Origin: Cyanobacteria bacterium FACHB-502
Lineage (GTDB): Bacteria > Cyanobacteriota > Cyanobacteriia > Elainellales > Elainellaceae
Assembly (NCBI GenBank): GCA_014695325.1
Contig: JACJNZ010000052.1
Location: 1 to 64,000, forward strand
Length of the DNA stretch: 64,000 nucleotides
Direction: 5' to 3'
Below the pieces are notes generated by a model that was not told the origin of the DNA, searched no databases, and saw only the letters and a program-made list of their open reading frames with translations. Numbering within the stretch: the stretch's first letter is position 1; each line of letters opens with the position of its first letter. Both the position numbers and the translations under genes were made by a program. This document shows positions 37,473 through 45,904 of the stretch, one piece after another.

Positions 37473-38397
37473 GTGATCCCCCCAGTGCCGCTAGCAGTGC
37501 ACTGATGTTGTAGTCGAACAGGGAAAAATAATCGTATGCTTGGGGAATTGCGCCAATCGATGAAACCAGCATCACAACAGGAACTCTGGTTTTGCTGCTG
37601 AGTAAGCGCGGAATGCGATCAGACTCGTAGGGTTCGCGGATAATGACGGCAACCTGCTGATCTTTGATTTCTCGCAGCAGGGCAGCGATATGGGTAGGGC
37701 TAGGCGGAATTCCAGGTTTGGCTTCGATAAAGTCCAGCAGATTCAACCGGAAGCGACGTGCCAGGTAGGGCCAGCTATTGTGATAGGCGACAATCGCCTG
37801 ACCGCGAAAGGGAGCAAGCTGCTGTTCCCAGGTCGTTAGCCGCTCCTGCAACTGAGCCAAAAAGCGCGCTCGATTGGCTTCATACAAGGCGGCATGGTTA
37901 GGATCAATGCGCTCCAGCCCTTCCAGGATGCCGCCTGTAATCACCTCAGCATTTGCTGGATCAAGCCAGTAGTGCGGATTTCCAGCACCGTGATTGTGAC
38001 CGTCGATCGGGGCAATACTGGTCGATCGCACTTCCAGGAGAGGGATTCCGACAGAGGCATCAACATAGCCCACTCCGCCCCGCTGAATTTCCCGGTTTCC
38101 GGTTTCTGCCAGCAGCGAATCGATCCACAGGTCATGATCTAAGCCAACTTTCACGACCATCTGTGCGCTTTTGAGCATCTGAAAGTCACCCGGACGCGGC
38201 TCAAAACTGTGGGGATCTTGGGCAGGAAGGGCGATACTTGTGACTGTTACGCGATCGCCGCCCACGACCTCCACTAAACTTTTCAAATCCGTTGTGGTCG
38301 TTACTACCTGCAGAGGTGTGCTATCTGCCCAGGCAGGCATCATCCAACCCAGGCAGAAGATAAGCAGGTAAACGGCTCCAAACCAGAATCGTGTCAT
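37465..38397 (-). CDS. znuA: Metal (Zn/Mn) ABC transporter substrate-binding protein
   Basis: A 310-residue cluster 9 (TroA/ZnuA) binding protein. ATG 38397 starts a clean signal peptide (MTRFWFGAVYLLIFCLGWMM...AWA). The metal-binding His residues are in DPHSFEPRPGDF, a short His-containing loop GHNHGAGNPHYW, and VAYHNSWPYLARRF, with Glu/Asp in the C-domain (IREPYESDRIP). Zinc is favoured by the loop, but manganese cannot be excluded; the gene symbol is therefore tentative. It is the first gene of the operon with the permease. The 94-bp repeat lies only 8 bp upstream of the start codon and thus forms part of the leader. Confidence 0.85.
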   Translation of the reverse strand: MTRFWFGAVYLLIFCLGWMMPAWADSTPLQVVTTTTDLKSLVEVVGGDRVTVTSIALPAQDPHSFEPRPGDFQMLKSAQMVVKVGLDHDLWIDSLLAETGNREIQRGGVGYVDASVGIPLLEVRSTSIAPIDGHNHGAGNPHYWLDPANAEVITGGILEGLERIDPNHAALYEANRARFLAQLQERLTTWEQQLAPFRGQAIVAYHNSWPYLARRFRLNLLDFIEAKPGIPPSPTHIAALLREIKDQQVAVIIREPYESDRIPRLLSSKTRVPVVMLVSSIGAIPQAYDYFSLFDYNISALLAALGGSHG

Positions 38398-38405
38398 TTG
38401 TTTAT

Positions 38406-38499
38406 TTGAAGTACAAAAAATGGGGTGCAGGGGCAGAACCCTGTACGGCGAGAAAGCCCCCACACCCCCCGTACCTTACGGGAGTGAAAAACGCTGTAA
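38406..38499 (-). repeat. 94-bp dispersed repeat, right copy, abutting znuA start
   Basis: The reverse complement of 32313-32406 with four differences over 94 bp (about 96% identity). It ends 8 bp before the znuA ATG and starts 15 bp from the stop codon of the amidase gene, so it fills the whole intergenic space. Depending on where transcription starts, it could act as the znuA leader hairpin or as a terminator for the upstream amidase gene. There is no visible ribosome-binding site between repeat and ATG. Confidence 0.9.
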
Positions 38500-38514
38500 T
38501 CTACAAAGCGTTAA

Positions 38515-39882
38515 TCAGCTTTTTACCCAAACGCTCTTCGGCAATACACAGGAGAGCCCCTTCTCTTCTGCATCCATTTTGCTAATCCGGCAGTCCATTT
38601 GCACACTTGCCAGGCCGTAGGCATCCAGCTCAGATAAGCCTTTCTCCTGCTGCAAAAGCTGAATCATTGCCATGGATGCGTTCGCCATGACCTGATTCAG
38701 ATCGGAACCGCGATCGGAGGTGACAAAATATTCAGCGTTGCTGCTGGTCGGATAATCAACCGGCCTAGCTGCTCGCGGATTTTTCGGATTCAGACAGTGA
38801 ATGCCGCGTACTCGATTCACAACCTGCGAAATGCGACAGTCCGAAACTCTGGGCATCAATTCCGCCGCCGCTTCCAACGTGATGCTGCGCTGTTCCGCCA
38901 GGAATTTCACCGTTTCTGTTTTTGCCATCTCCAGTGCCGTGTCCAGACTTTGATCTAAGCCGATCGTAATCCAGTCCGTTGGCGTTTCACCGCGCGGCAT
39001 CGTCAGGCTTTGTCCTTTAATCACCGAAACGTTTAGCACCAGTTCTTTGAATGCGGTTTCCAGTGCGGTCAGGTTAATTTCGCCGTTGCCCTGTGCAGCA
39101 TGCGAATCCCCGGTCCAGAGCAGTGCCCCGTCGACAAACACAGGAATATAGAGCGTTGTGCCTGCGGTGAGATCGCGAATGTCCAGGTTTCCGGCGTAGG
39201 GTCCGGGGGGAACGGTGCTATATTCTCCGGCTTCTGCCCGCGCCACCCCGATCGTCCCCGGAAAGGGTTCTAGCGGAATTTCGATTTCTGGCGTAAACTT
39301 CGCAACCTTCTGCTCCATATCCAGATACAGATACTTCACCTGTCCATTCTGGAAGCGATCGGGAAACAAGCCGAACAGCCCGGGCAGGTTAAAATTTGCC
39401 GCATAGGCGCGGGGCACAACTCTGAGGATATCTACCTTCAGCACATCCCCTGGCTTTGCATCACGAACATAGATTGGACCTGTAACCGTATGCGGTCCCC
39501 GTCCCGGAAAATCGGTTCGCAGCTTTTTCAGTTCGTCTACGGTTTTACCAGGAACGACCTGATTGTGGGAGTGCATCATCGTCTCCACCACAACGGTATC
39601 CCCAGAATCAATTTCCATCACGGGAGGTTGAGCATTGTTAAACCATCCCCATTGGGTTGTTTCTAAGGTTGCGGGCAGCAAATGCACCTTGCCAGGATAA
39701 GATGCGTCCGTTGTTCGCAGCAGCGCAATTGTCGCTTTTGCATCCATTTCTTGCACCTGCTGAGCATAGGCAGCCGTAGCAAAAATGACGGCAAACACCG
39801 CTAGCCCTAAACTGAGCCATTTTAACCGCAGCGACTTCCAGCTATCTCGCAATTGTGCGATCGATTTTTGAATGTTTTGCAT
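38515..39882 (-). CDS. Exported acetamidase/formamidase-family protein
   Basis: A 455-residue member of the FmdA/AmdA family. ATG 39882 is fixed by a perfect AAGGAGGT site 5 bp upstream. Unlike ordinary cytoplasmic formamidases it begins with an N-terminal hydrophobic segment ending in AYAQQ (LSLGLAVFAVIFATAAYAQQ), so it is probably exported. Family blocks are MEIDSGDTVVVETMMHSHN, VRDAKPGDVLKVDIL and WTGDSHAAQGNGEI. A long C-terminal part has two copies of a DCRIS motif (SDCRISQVVNR and MDCRISKMDAE). The substrate is uncertain. It is downstream of cynS and a two-component system, suggesting a role in nitrogen scavenging. Confidence 0.85.
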   Translation of the reverse strand: MQNIQKSIAQLRDSWKSLRLKWLSLGLAVFAVIFATAAYAQQVQEMDAKATIALLRTTDASYPGKVHLLPATLETTQWGWFNNAQPPVMEIDSGDTVVVETMMHSHNQVVPGKTVDELKKLRTDFPGRGPHTVTGPIYVRDAKPGDVLKVDILRVVPRAYAANFNLPGLFGLFPDRFQNGQVKYLYLDMEQKVAKFTPEIEIPLEPFPGTIGVARAEAGEYSTVPPGPYAGNLDIRDLTAGTTLYIPVFVDGALLWTGDSHAAQGNGEINLTALETAFKELVLNVSVIKGQSLTMPRGETPTDWITIGLDQSLDTALEMAKTETVKFLAEQRSITLEAAAELMPRVSDCRISQVVNRVRGIHCLNPKNPRAARPVDYPTSSNAEYFVTSDRGSDLNQVMANASMAMIQLLQQEKGLSELDAYGLASVQMDCRISKMDAEEKGLSCVLPKSVWVKS

Positions 39883-39910
39883 CAATACCTCCTTACTCCA
39901 CACTCACGAT

Positions 39911-40035
39911 GATTCCTGTAATCCGAACCGCCCCCTATATTCCCCTAAGCCTGGGGAAAAGTGTGCTTCCCTGCGGGTTCCAAAGTCTCCCAATCCTGGG
40001 TATTGCGGGAGCAATGTAGAAGATTTGCTACTTTT
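39911..40035 (+). repeat. Degenerate copy of the dispersed repeat (copy D)
   Basis: The segment TCCAAAGTCTCCCAATCCTG then GGTATTGCGGGAGCAATGTAG (39979-40020) matches the repeat core with a weakened palindrome. The left half has CCCCTAAGCCTGGGG and CTTCCCTGCGGG, comparable to parts of copies B and G. It is situated between the small membrane gene and the amidase gene. Confidence 0.55.
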
Positions 40036-40068
40036 TAACTATCTTCAACTATCCTTTCAACCTTTCTT

Positions 40069-40251
40069 CTAGAACAAACGATGCAAAATCGCAACAGTAC
40101 CAGATAAAACCTGTCCTAAACCAATCAACGCCAGCACCATCATAATAAACTGAAACCAATTCCTTGCGGGATCAAATTCTATGTCCGATCGCCTATCCTG
40201 ATTCGTTCTCGTTGATGTTTTGATTGGCATTCTCATGCGTGTTCTTACCAC
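40069..40251 (-). CDS. Small single-pass membrane protein downstream of cyanase
   Basis: A peptide of 53-60 residues: GTG at 40251 would overlap the cynS stop codon, while ATG at 40236 or 40230 would start just after it. The N-terminal half is basic and polar ([18 protein letters not shown]). The C-terminal half is one hydrophobic helix ([22 protein letters not shown]). Tight coupling to cynS and sensible membrane-protein architecture favour a real gene, but the family is not recognised. Confidence 0.45.
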   Translation of the reverse strand: MVRTRMRMPIKTSTRTNQDRRSDIEFDPARNWFQFIMMVLALIGLGQVLSGTVAILHRLF

Positions 40252-40694
40252 TTCTTATAGGGCAGAAACTTACCGTTCATAATCACCTTTACTCGATCGC
40301 CCTTTGGATCTTCTTCTTTCTCAATATTCAGGGTGAAGTCGATCGCGCTCATAATGCCATCACCAAACTTCTCGTGAATGATTTCTTTCATCGGCATTCC
40401 GTAGACCTGCATGATTTCGTAGAAGCGATAAATCAGCGGGTCGGTTGGGACGATCGGACCCAAACCCTTTGCGGGATACGCCATCAGTTCTGTCGCAATG
40501 TCGCTGCCTAAACCCAATGCTTCTACAAGTTTGCTGGCTTCTTCTGCCGATGCGCTTGCCTGCCGATAAATCACAGCAGCAATCCAAACTTCATTGCGCC
40601 CGACAACCTGCTCTAACTCAGCAAAACTGATTCCCTTTTCGGCTTTTGCTGCCAGAAGTTTTTGCGTAATCATCGGAATTTCTACATCAGACAT
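40245..40694 (-). CDS. cynS: Cyanate hydratase (cyanase)
   Basis: A 149-residue enzyme converting cyanate plus bicarbonate to ammonia and CO2. ATG 40694 follows GAGGAG. The N-terminal helical DNA-binding-like domain is seen ([29 protein letters not shown]). The catalytic C-domain contains [17 protein letters not shown] (Arg/Glu of the active site), [18 protein letters not shown] (Ser), and ends in FLPYKKW. Usually cyanobacterial cynS follows the cynABD transporter; here it is instead next to an exported amidase homologue and a two-component system, which may control it. Confidence 0.95.
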   Translation of the reverse strand: MSDVEIPMITQKLLAAKAEKGISFAELEQVVGRNEVWIAAVIYRQASASAEEASKLVEALGLGSDIATELMAYPAKGLGPIVPTDPLIYRFYEIMQVYGMPMKEIIHEKFGDGIMSAIDFTLNIEKEEDPKGDRVKVIMNGKFLPYKKW

Positions 40695-41304
40695 TGATCT
40701 TCTCCTCAATCATTTGGACAACAATTTGGAATAGAAATAGCATCAAGGGTGCTTCCTGGGGATGGACATCTGGACTCTCATCGGGATATCCCACTTCTAC
40801 AGTTGATTGAATCCAAAATTCTTTTCGTGATTCAGTTCACTGCCTGAATGCGGGACTTTTCAACCGCGATCATCGATCATTGCCGCTGGCGTCTGAGGCA
40901 TACTTTCCCAAAACTCCCAGTGGTCTTGGGACAAATGATTACCGCTACAGGGACACTCAGCCTTTGCCGTCAAGTCAATTCCTTGCAAACCTGTCATGGC
41001 AGTGAATGAGTAAGAATAAGTGAATGCAGTATCCACCGCAGCGGGAACGATACGAGTTAAAGAATTTCGAGCAGCCCCTGAAGGATATTCAAACAGGTAA
41101 TGAAAGGGGACTCATGAAAACTTTTTGGGAAAAATAGGATTTTTTTTAGATCTTTTTTAGATAATAAATTGATGCATAGAGTAATACTTAGAAAAGCTAA
41201 AAAAGCTACAAAACGAATTTCAGGAAAAAACAGCCAGGCAGCATACTTTACCTCACCTGAATGTATTGTTCAAAACAGAAATAAAGCTATTTTTCAGACA
41301 GAAA
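40695..41304. other. Upstream region of cynS, no gene seen
   Basis: 610 bp between the regulator gene and cynS. A T-rich direct repeat (TTTTTTTAGATCTTTTTTAGAT, 41143-41163 region) and AT-rich sequence lie near the 3' end of the regulator. A reading frame at 41169-41396 overlaps the regulator's end and is not convincing. No GTA-N8-TAC (NtcA) site was found by eye. Confidence 0.35.
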
Positions 41305-42090
41305 TTAGCTTACCTGCGTCTCTAGCCCAGGCACAGGTGTACTCTGCCGCCACACTTGTGGGGAAACGCCGTGAATCTGCCGGAACTGCCGAATAAAGTA
41401 GCTTGCATCTCGATAGCCGATCGCCTGAGCAATTTCCGCGATCGATTGCGCGGTGTCGGTTAGGAGATGACGTGCCTGCACCATGCGCCGCTCGGTAATC
41501 CACTGCTTTACAGTGCGTCCAGTTTGATCCTGCACCAGCGTCGTCAGATAAGCCGGGGAATAGCCTGCTGCCTGCGCCACATCCGACAGGCTAATCGCCG
41601 AGTGATAGTGCGCTTCAATGAACTGAAAGACTTCGCGCAATTTCGGACAGGTCGGGAACAGCGTTGGTTGGTTTGCCAAATGGGCAGGCAGGGTAGCGTG
41701 GCTATACCAAGCTTTGAGTGCGTCCCGCCGCTCGAGCCGAATCGTGATTGCCGCCAGAAATTGCTCGATCGTGCAGGGCTTGGTCAGATAGTCGTCCGCT
41801 CCCAGTTCCATCCCGCACCGCAAATCTGCCATCGTTACCTTTGCTGTAAGGAAGATGAACGAAATCATTGCCGTTGCTGGATGCTGACGTAGTTGGGACA
41901 ACACTGCATAGCCGTCCAAGTCGGGCATCATAATATCGCATACGATCAGATCAGGTACATGAATTTGAGCGAGCTTGACCCCGATCGCACCCCCTTCTGC
42001 GCCTAACGCCCAAAACCCCTCGAACGTGAGACAGCGCACAAAGAGTTCACGAGTTTGCGCTTCATCTTCAATCACCAAAATCTTTTTCAT
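41305..42090 (-). CDS. Response regulator with AraC-type DNA-binding domain
   Basis: A 261-residue regulator. Start is at ATG 42090 (MKKILVIEDEAQTRELFVR), where the receiver domain must begin; longer upstream frames are discarded. The receiver (about 1-120) has the acidic pair EDE, phospho-acceptor Asp in VCDIMMPDLDG and the Lys in YLTKPC. The C-terminal AraC/XylS double helix-turn-helix spans about 165-261 (SLSDVAQAAGYSPAYLTTLVQDQTG and SIAEIAQAIGYRDASYFIRQFR). It is divergent from a histidine kinase gene, its probable partner. It lies upstream of cynS on the same strand, a reasonable target. Confidence 0.9.
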   Translation of the reverse strand: MKKILVIEDEAQTRELFVRCLTFEGFWALGAEGGAIGVKLAQIHVPDLIVCDIMMPDLDGYAVLSQLRQHPATAMISFIFLTAKVTMADLRCGMELGADDYLTKPCTIEQFLAAITIRLERRDALKAWYSHATLPAHLANQPTLFPTCPKLREVFQFIEAHYHSAISLSDVAQAAGYSPAYLTTLVQDQTGRTVKQWITERRMVQARHLLTDTAQSIAEIAQAIGYRDASYFIRQFRQIHGVSPQVWRQSTPVPGLETQVS

Positions 42091-42278
42091 CGCGACACCG
42101 AATATAATATTGACCGAATCGCACCAACTCACCTCAAGCGGTTCCCGCATCTTTGCACGATCGGTTCTCTAGTTCTAGATAAGAGATCAATCGAAAATTT
42201 TTGGTGTCATAGAATACCGCAAATCGATCGTCGGATAGAATTGGCTTGAATCTCAGTCGGAATCAGCACAACAGGATA

Positions 42279-43508
42279 ATGCCGCAATCTCACTGGCTGA
42301 CCTCACCGCATTCCCCAACCCTCACTGATCTAATCTTGAATGCGATCGGGGAGGGGGTGTATGGCGTTGATCTGGAAGGCAAAGCGACGTTTGTCAATCC
42401 AGCAGCAGCTCAAATGATTGGATGGCGCAGCGAAGAACTTTTGGGACGATCGATGCACGAAGTTCTACATCATTCCCACGCGGATCACTCCTGTTATCCC
42501 AAAACCCAATGCCCAATCTATGCTGCCTTTAAAGATGGCACGGTGCATCGCGTTACTAACGAAGTGTTTTGGCGAAAAGATGGAACTTGGTTTCCAGTGG
42601 AATATATCAGTACACCGATTCGGGACGATCGAGGACAGCTAATTGGGGCAGTGGTGACGTTTCGAGAAATTACCGAGCGCAAATGGGCAGAAGCAATTTT
42701 GCACCAAATGAACGAAGAACTTGAACAAAAAGTGCGAGAACGAACGGCAAAACTGCGGCAGGCAAACGAGCAGCTTAAATCCTTGAACGAGCAGCAATCC
42801 CGCCTGGTGGCGATGGTGTGTCACGAGTTCCGTAATCCACTAAACAACATCCTGCTGGCGGTTTCCTCGCTCGATCGCTATACGCATTATCTAACTGCAG
42901 CTCAAAAGACAGAATATCTCCAGAGTATTCAAACTAACGTCGATCGCATGACCTCTATCATTGACGATATTCTTGTGATTGGCAAAGCAGAAGCCAATCG
43001 CTTAACGCCGAATTTCAAAGCGATCGATCTAGTTCCGTTCTGTCGCAGATTAAGTCAGGAAATGCAAGCTGGAACTCAACATACAATTGATTTTGTCTGC
43101 CGTCATTCGTCTTTAATGACTGAAATTGATGAGAAAATTCTGCGGCTTATCCTGACCAACCTGTTATCGAATTCAATTCGTTACTCGCCCCACTGTCAGC
43201 AGATCCAGTTCAAGCTGATGCGTCAAAAGCAGCAAATTACATTTCAAATTCAGGACTGGGGGATTGGCATTCCCCCGGAAGATCAGCCCTACCTGTTTGA
43301 GCCATTTTATCGGGGGCGAAACGCCAGTAATATTCCGGGAACTGGGTTGGGATTGAGTATCGTCAAGCAACTCGTCGATCTTCACCAAGGTAAATTACAG
43401 GTTAAAACTCGACCCGGAAAAGGGACAACAGTTCGAGTGCTGCTTGATGTGAGGCAAATCCCGATAAATTTTTCCGCTGCAAGTCCAGCCAGATCGATCA
43501 AGTTTTGA
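42279..43508 (+). CDS. PAS-domain hybrid-free sensor histidine kinase
   Basis: A 409-residue cytoplasmic kinase from ATG 42279 (a TTG at 42246 would add 11). A PAS domain (about 15-140; AIGEGVYGVDLEGKATFVNPAA) contains a Cys/His-rich insert (HHSHADHSCYPKTQCPIY) that may bind metal or haem. A coiled coil follows (about 145-180). The H-box is MVCHEFRNPLNNIL, the N-box LTNLLSNSIRYSP, G1 DWGIGIPPED and G2 GTGLGLSIV. No membrane helices are present. Divergent arrangement with the AraC-type response regulator (about 190 bp apart) marks a two-component pair. Confidence 0.9.
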   Translation: MPQSHWLTSPHSPTLTDLILNAIGEGVYGVDLEGKATFVNPAAAQMIGWRSEELLGRSMHEVLHHSHADHSCYPKTQCPIYAAFKDGTVHRVTNEVFWRKDGTWFPVEYISTPIRDDRGQLIGAVVTFREITERKWAEAILHQMNEELEQKVRERTAKLRQANEQLKSLNEQQSRLVAMVCHEFRNPLNNILLAVSSLDRYTHYLTAAQKTEYLQSIQTNVDRMTSIIDDILVIGKAEANRLTPNFKAIDLVPFCRRLSQEMQAGTQHTIDFVCRHSSLMTEIDEKILRLILTNLLSNSIRYSPHCQQIQFKLMRQKQQITFQIQDWGIGIPPEDQPYLFEPFYRGRNASNIPGTGLGLSIVKQLVDLHQGKLQVKTRPGKGTTVRVLLDVRQIPINFSAASPARSIKF

Positions 43509-43870
43509 TCAGATAGGGAGTGGTTTTCCAGCAGCACTGCTGCGATCGCCCCTGGCTGAATAATGTGGCATTAGAGCGACTGTTTAATCACCCGATCGCT
43601 ACTAGGCTGAATCGGTCGCACATTCGCGGGAAAGAGCGCGGCAAATTGCTGTACCTGTTCGGTCGAGACCTCGGTTTCAAGGCAGGATGCGGTTTTACGA
43701 TCGATTCTGCAAAAAGCACGACTGCTTGCCGATCTGTACCAGGCACAGGCTAAAGAACAGGCACAAGCTAAAGGACGAGGGGGCTGCGGCAGTTTTCTAA
43801 AAACTAACTTACGGGAGACGATAAACAACTGGACGATCGCTAAGCTTAGAACAGCGTTCAATAGCTCCCG
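43509..43870. other. Intergenic region with ambiguous protein-like frames
   Basis: 362 bp. On the minus strand a frame (43571-43861) ends with a plausible stretch, SCLETEVSTEQVQQFAALFP. On the plus strand another reads ARLLADLYQAQAKEQAQAKG, based on an 18-bp direct repeat (CAGGCACAGGCTAAAGAA / CAGGCACAAGCTAAAGGA, 43739-43774). Neither matches a family I recognise. This may be a decayed gene. Confidence 0.3.
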
Positions 43871-44305
43871 ATGACTTCCTACTTACCCTCTCAGCATCGT
43901 CGCAAAGAAATCCTACGGGGCATTCTTGCCGTATCGCTGGTGATTGTTGGCATCACGCATTTTTTGAGACCGGAGCAATACGCCCGCATTGTGCCGCCCC
44001 CGTTTCCACCTTTTGCATCGGTTTATCTGAGTGGAGTCTTTGAAATTTTGGGAGGACTCGGCTTATTGGTTCCGGTCTTGAGTGTGACGGCTGCTTGGGG
44101 CATAGTTGCTTTGTTCATCGGCGTTTTTCCTGCGAACCTCTACATGACGTTCCATTTGATTAAAATCGACGGCATTCCCCAAAGCCCAGTTTTGTATTGG
44201 GCAAGGTTGCCGTTGCAAGCCGTATTGATTGCTTGGGCATATTGGTACACGCGCAATCCCCAGGGACAGATGGGCGCGTCAGCCGTTGCCCAGAAACCGG
44301 ATTGA
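43871..44305 (+). CDS. DoxX-family-like membrane protein
   Basis: A 144-residue protein with four predicted helices (ILRGILAVSLVIVGITHFL, VYLSGVFEILGGLGLLVPV, WGIVALFIGVFPANLYMTF and LPLQAVLIAWAYWY). The GvFEilGGlGLL block in helix 2 is typical of the DoxX/DoxD-like family. The cellular role of these proteins is mostly unknown, with some links to redox stress. ATG 43871 is used. No operon partner is seen. Confidence 0.75.
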   Translation: MTSYLPSQHRRKEILRGILAVSLVIVGITHFLRPEQYARIVPPPFPPFASVYLSGVFEILGGLGLLVPVLSVTAAWGIVALFIGVFPANLYMTFHLIKIDGIPQSPVLYWARLPLQAVLIAWAYWYTRNPQGQMGASAVAQKPD

Positions 44306-44394
44306 TGCGGTGAATAAAAATTGCTCAGAAAATTGCTCAAGTACCGCTATCTGCTTGAATGATTAGTTGAATGATGGGTCGAATGATTGCGGTT

Positions 44395-44415
44395 GCTTCG
44401 CAGTTTCCCGAAGGG
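44395..44415 (-). repeat. Variant of the 25-nt EGETASHR-coding element
   Basis: On the minus strand this reads CCCTTCGGGAAACTGCGAAGC. It shares the GGGAAACTGC core and GAAG/CTTC inverted arms with the exact repeats at 51014-51038 and 60081-60105, but the arm order is changed. It is intergenic, upstream of the HtrA-type gene. The relation is tentative. Confidence 0.35.
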
Positions 44416-44458
44416 TTAATCGCCCAACTCACTCCCTCAATTATCCCTTCAGACTTCA

Positions 44459-45664
44459 ATGATTATGCTGCTTAAAACATCGACTTTATTCTCAATTCTT
44501 TTTGCGGTGGCTAGCGTATCAGGCTGTGCTTCACTTCAAGGCAATCGCAACACCCAGCAACCTGCAACTTCTGCTGCCCCTACTGCTATATCGCCTGCTG
44601 CCCCTACTGCTGCATTGCCTGCTGCCTCTACTGCTGCATCATCGTCTCCTGCGCTTCCAGCGGATATCGGTGCCGTTGCAACCGTTGCAAAACAGGTCGG
44701 ACCCGCGGTGGTGCAAATCAATACATCTCGCACCGTCAGAGAATCGGTCAATGACTTTGGTTTAGATGAGTTTTTTGGCAGACGAGCCCCGCGCCAAGGA
44801 CAGGTGCAGCAGGGAACAGGATCAGGCTTTATTACCACCGCAGACGGGCAGGTGATTACCAATGCTCACGTCGTTGCCGATGCTGACACTGTAACGGTGG
44901 TGCTCAACGATGGACGGAATTATTCAGGGCGCGTCGTCGGCACTGATCCCATCAGCGATCTTGCTGTCATTGATATTGATGCAGATAATCTCCCGACGGT
45001 TTCCTTAGGCGATTCTGATGCTTTGGTTCCAGGACAAATTGCAATTGCGATCGGGAATCCGCTGGGACTGAGCAATACGGTGACGCAGGGCATTGTCAGT
45101 GCAACCGAGCGATCAGTCGCTGAAATTGGCATCGCGGATAAACGCATCAACTTTCTGCAAACCGACGCTGCCATCAATCCAGGAAATTCAGGTGGACCAT
45201 TGCTAAATGCCGCCGGACAAGTGATCGGAGTCAATACGGCGATTATTCAGGGCGCACAGGGCATTGGATTTGCCATTCCCATCAATACGGTGAAGCAGGT
45301 ATCTCAGCAACTTGTGACGCAAGGACGAGTAGATTACCCCTACATCGGCATTCAGATGGCGGAACTCACGCCAGAGCTGCGATCGCGAATTAATGGGAGT
45401 GACGTTGGCTTTCAGGTGACGCAAGACCAGGGCATCATTGTTCTAAAAGTGCTGCCAGACTCTCCAGCGGCTCGTGCCGGGCTCCGTGCAGGTGATGTAA
45501 TCGTTGCTGTAAATGGAAATTCAATTGAAAACGTGGATCAAATTCAACAGCAGGTGGATGCTACCGGAATTAACAATACAATGCAGCTTACTGTAAATCG
45601 AAACGGCAATACGCAGCAAGTCACAGTTCGTCCAGAAGCGTTGCCTGCTCAGCAGCCTGGCTAA
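44459..45664 (+). CDS. HtrA/Deg-family serine protease (HhoA-like) lipoprotein with PDZ domain
   Basis: A 401-residue trypsin-like protease of family S1C. N-terminal signal with lipobox SVSGC suggests a lipoprotein facing the periplasm. A Ser/Ala/Pro linker (about 30-65) is built from a 27-bp tandem repeat in DNA. The catalytic triad is His in TNAHVVAD, Asp in ISDLAVID and Ser in NPGNSGGPL. One PDZ domain follows (about 285-390; PYIGIQMAEL, RAGLRAGDVIVAVNG). Cyanobacteria have three such proteases (HtrA, HhoA, HhoB) for envelope protein quality control. Which one this is cannot be settled, though lack of a second PDZ fits all. Confidence 0.9.
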   Translation: MIMLLKTSTLFSILFAVASVSGCASLQGNRNTQQPATSAAPTAISPAAPTAALPAASTAASSSPALPADIGAVATVAKQVGPAVVQINTSRTVRESVNDFGLDEFFGRRAPRQGQVQQGTGSGFITTADGQVITNAHVVADADTVTVVLNDGRNYSGRVVGTDPISDLAVIDIDADNLPTVSLGDSDALVPGQIAIAIGNPLGLSNTVTQGIVSATERSVAEIGIADKRINFLQTDAAINPGNSGGPLLNAAGQVIGVNTAIIQGAQGIGFAIPINTVKQVSQQLVTQGRVDYPYIGIQMAELTPELRSRINGSDVGFQVTQDQGIIVLKVLPDSPAARAGLRAGDVIVAVNGNSIENVDQIQQQVDATGINNTMQLTVNRNGNTQQVTVRPEALPAQQPG

Positions 45665-45904
45665 TTAAGCTGGATCAAGTTCGCTACATCAGGCATCAAT
45701 AAAAGCGCGCTGCACTTCGGATACGTCCCTGTCCTGACATCGACGTTCAACTCGTTGCACCGTCCATCTTAGGCAAGTTCTCAACCTGTCACACTACCAA
45801 TCTCCTTTGATTGATCCGTCCGATTAGATGGAGAAAGCACAACGGGGATGGTGCTTCATTCACTTCACCTGAATGATCTCCGATTCAGGCGCTAGACAGG
45901 GACT

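Noticed and set aside
41169-41396. Possible small basic protein on the plus strand
   Set aside because: It overlaps the 3' end of the AraC-type regulator and lacks a ribosome-binding site or family resemblance.
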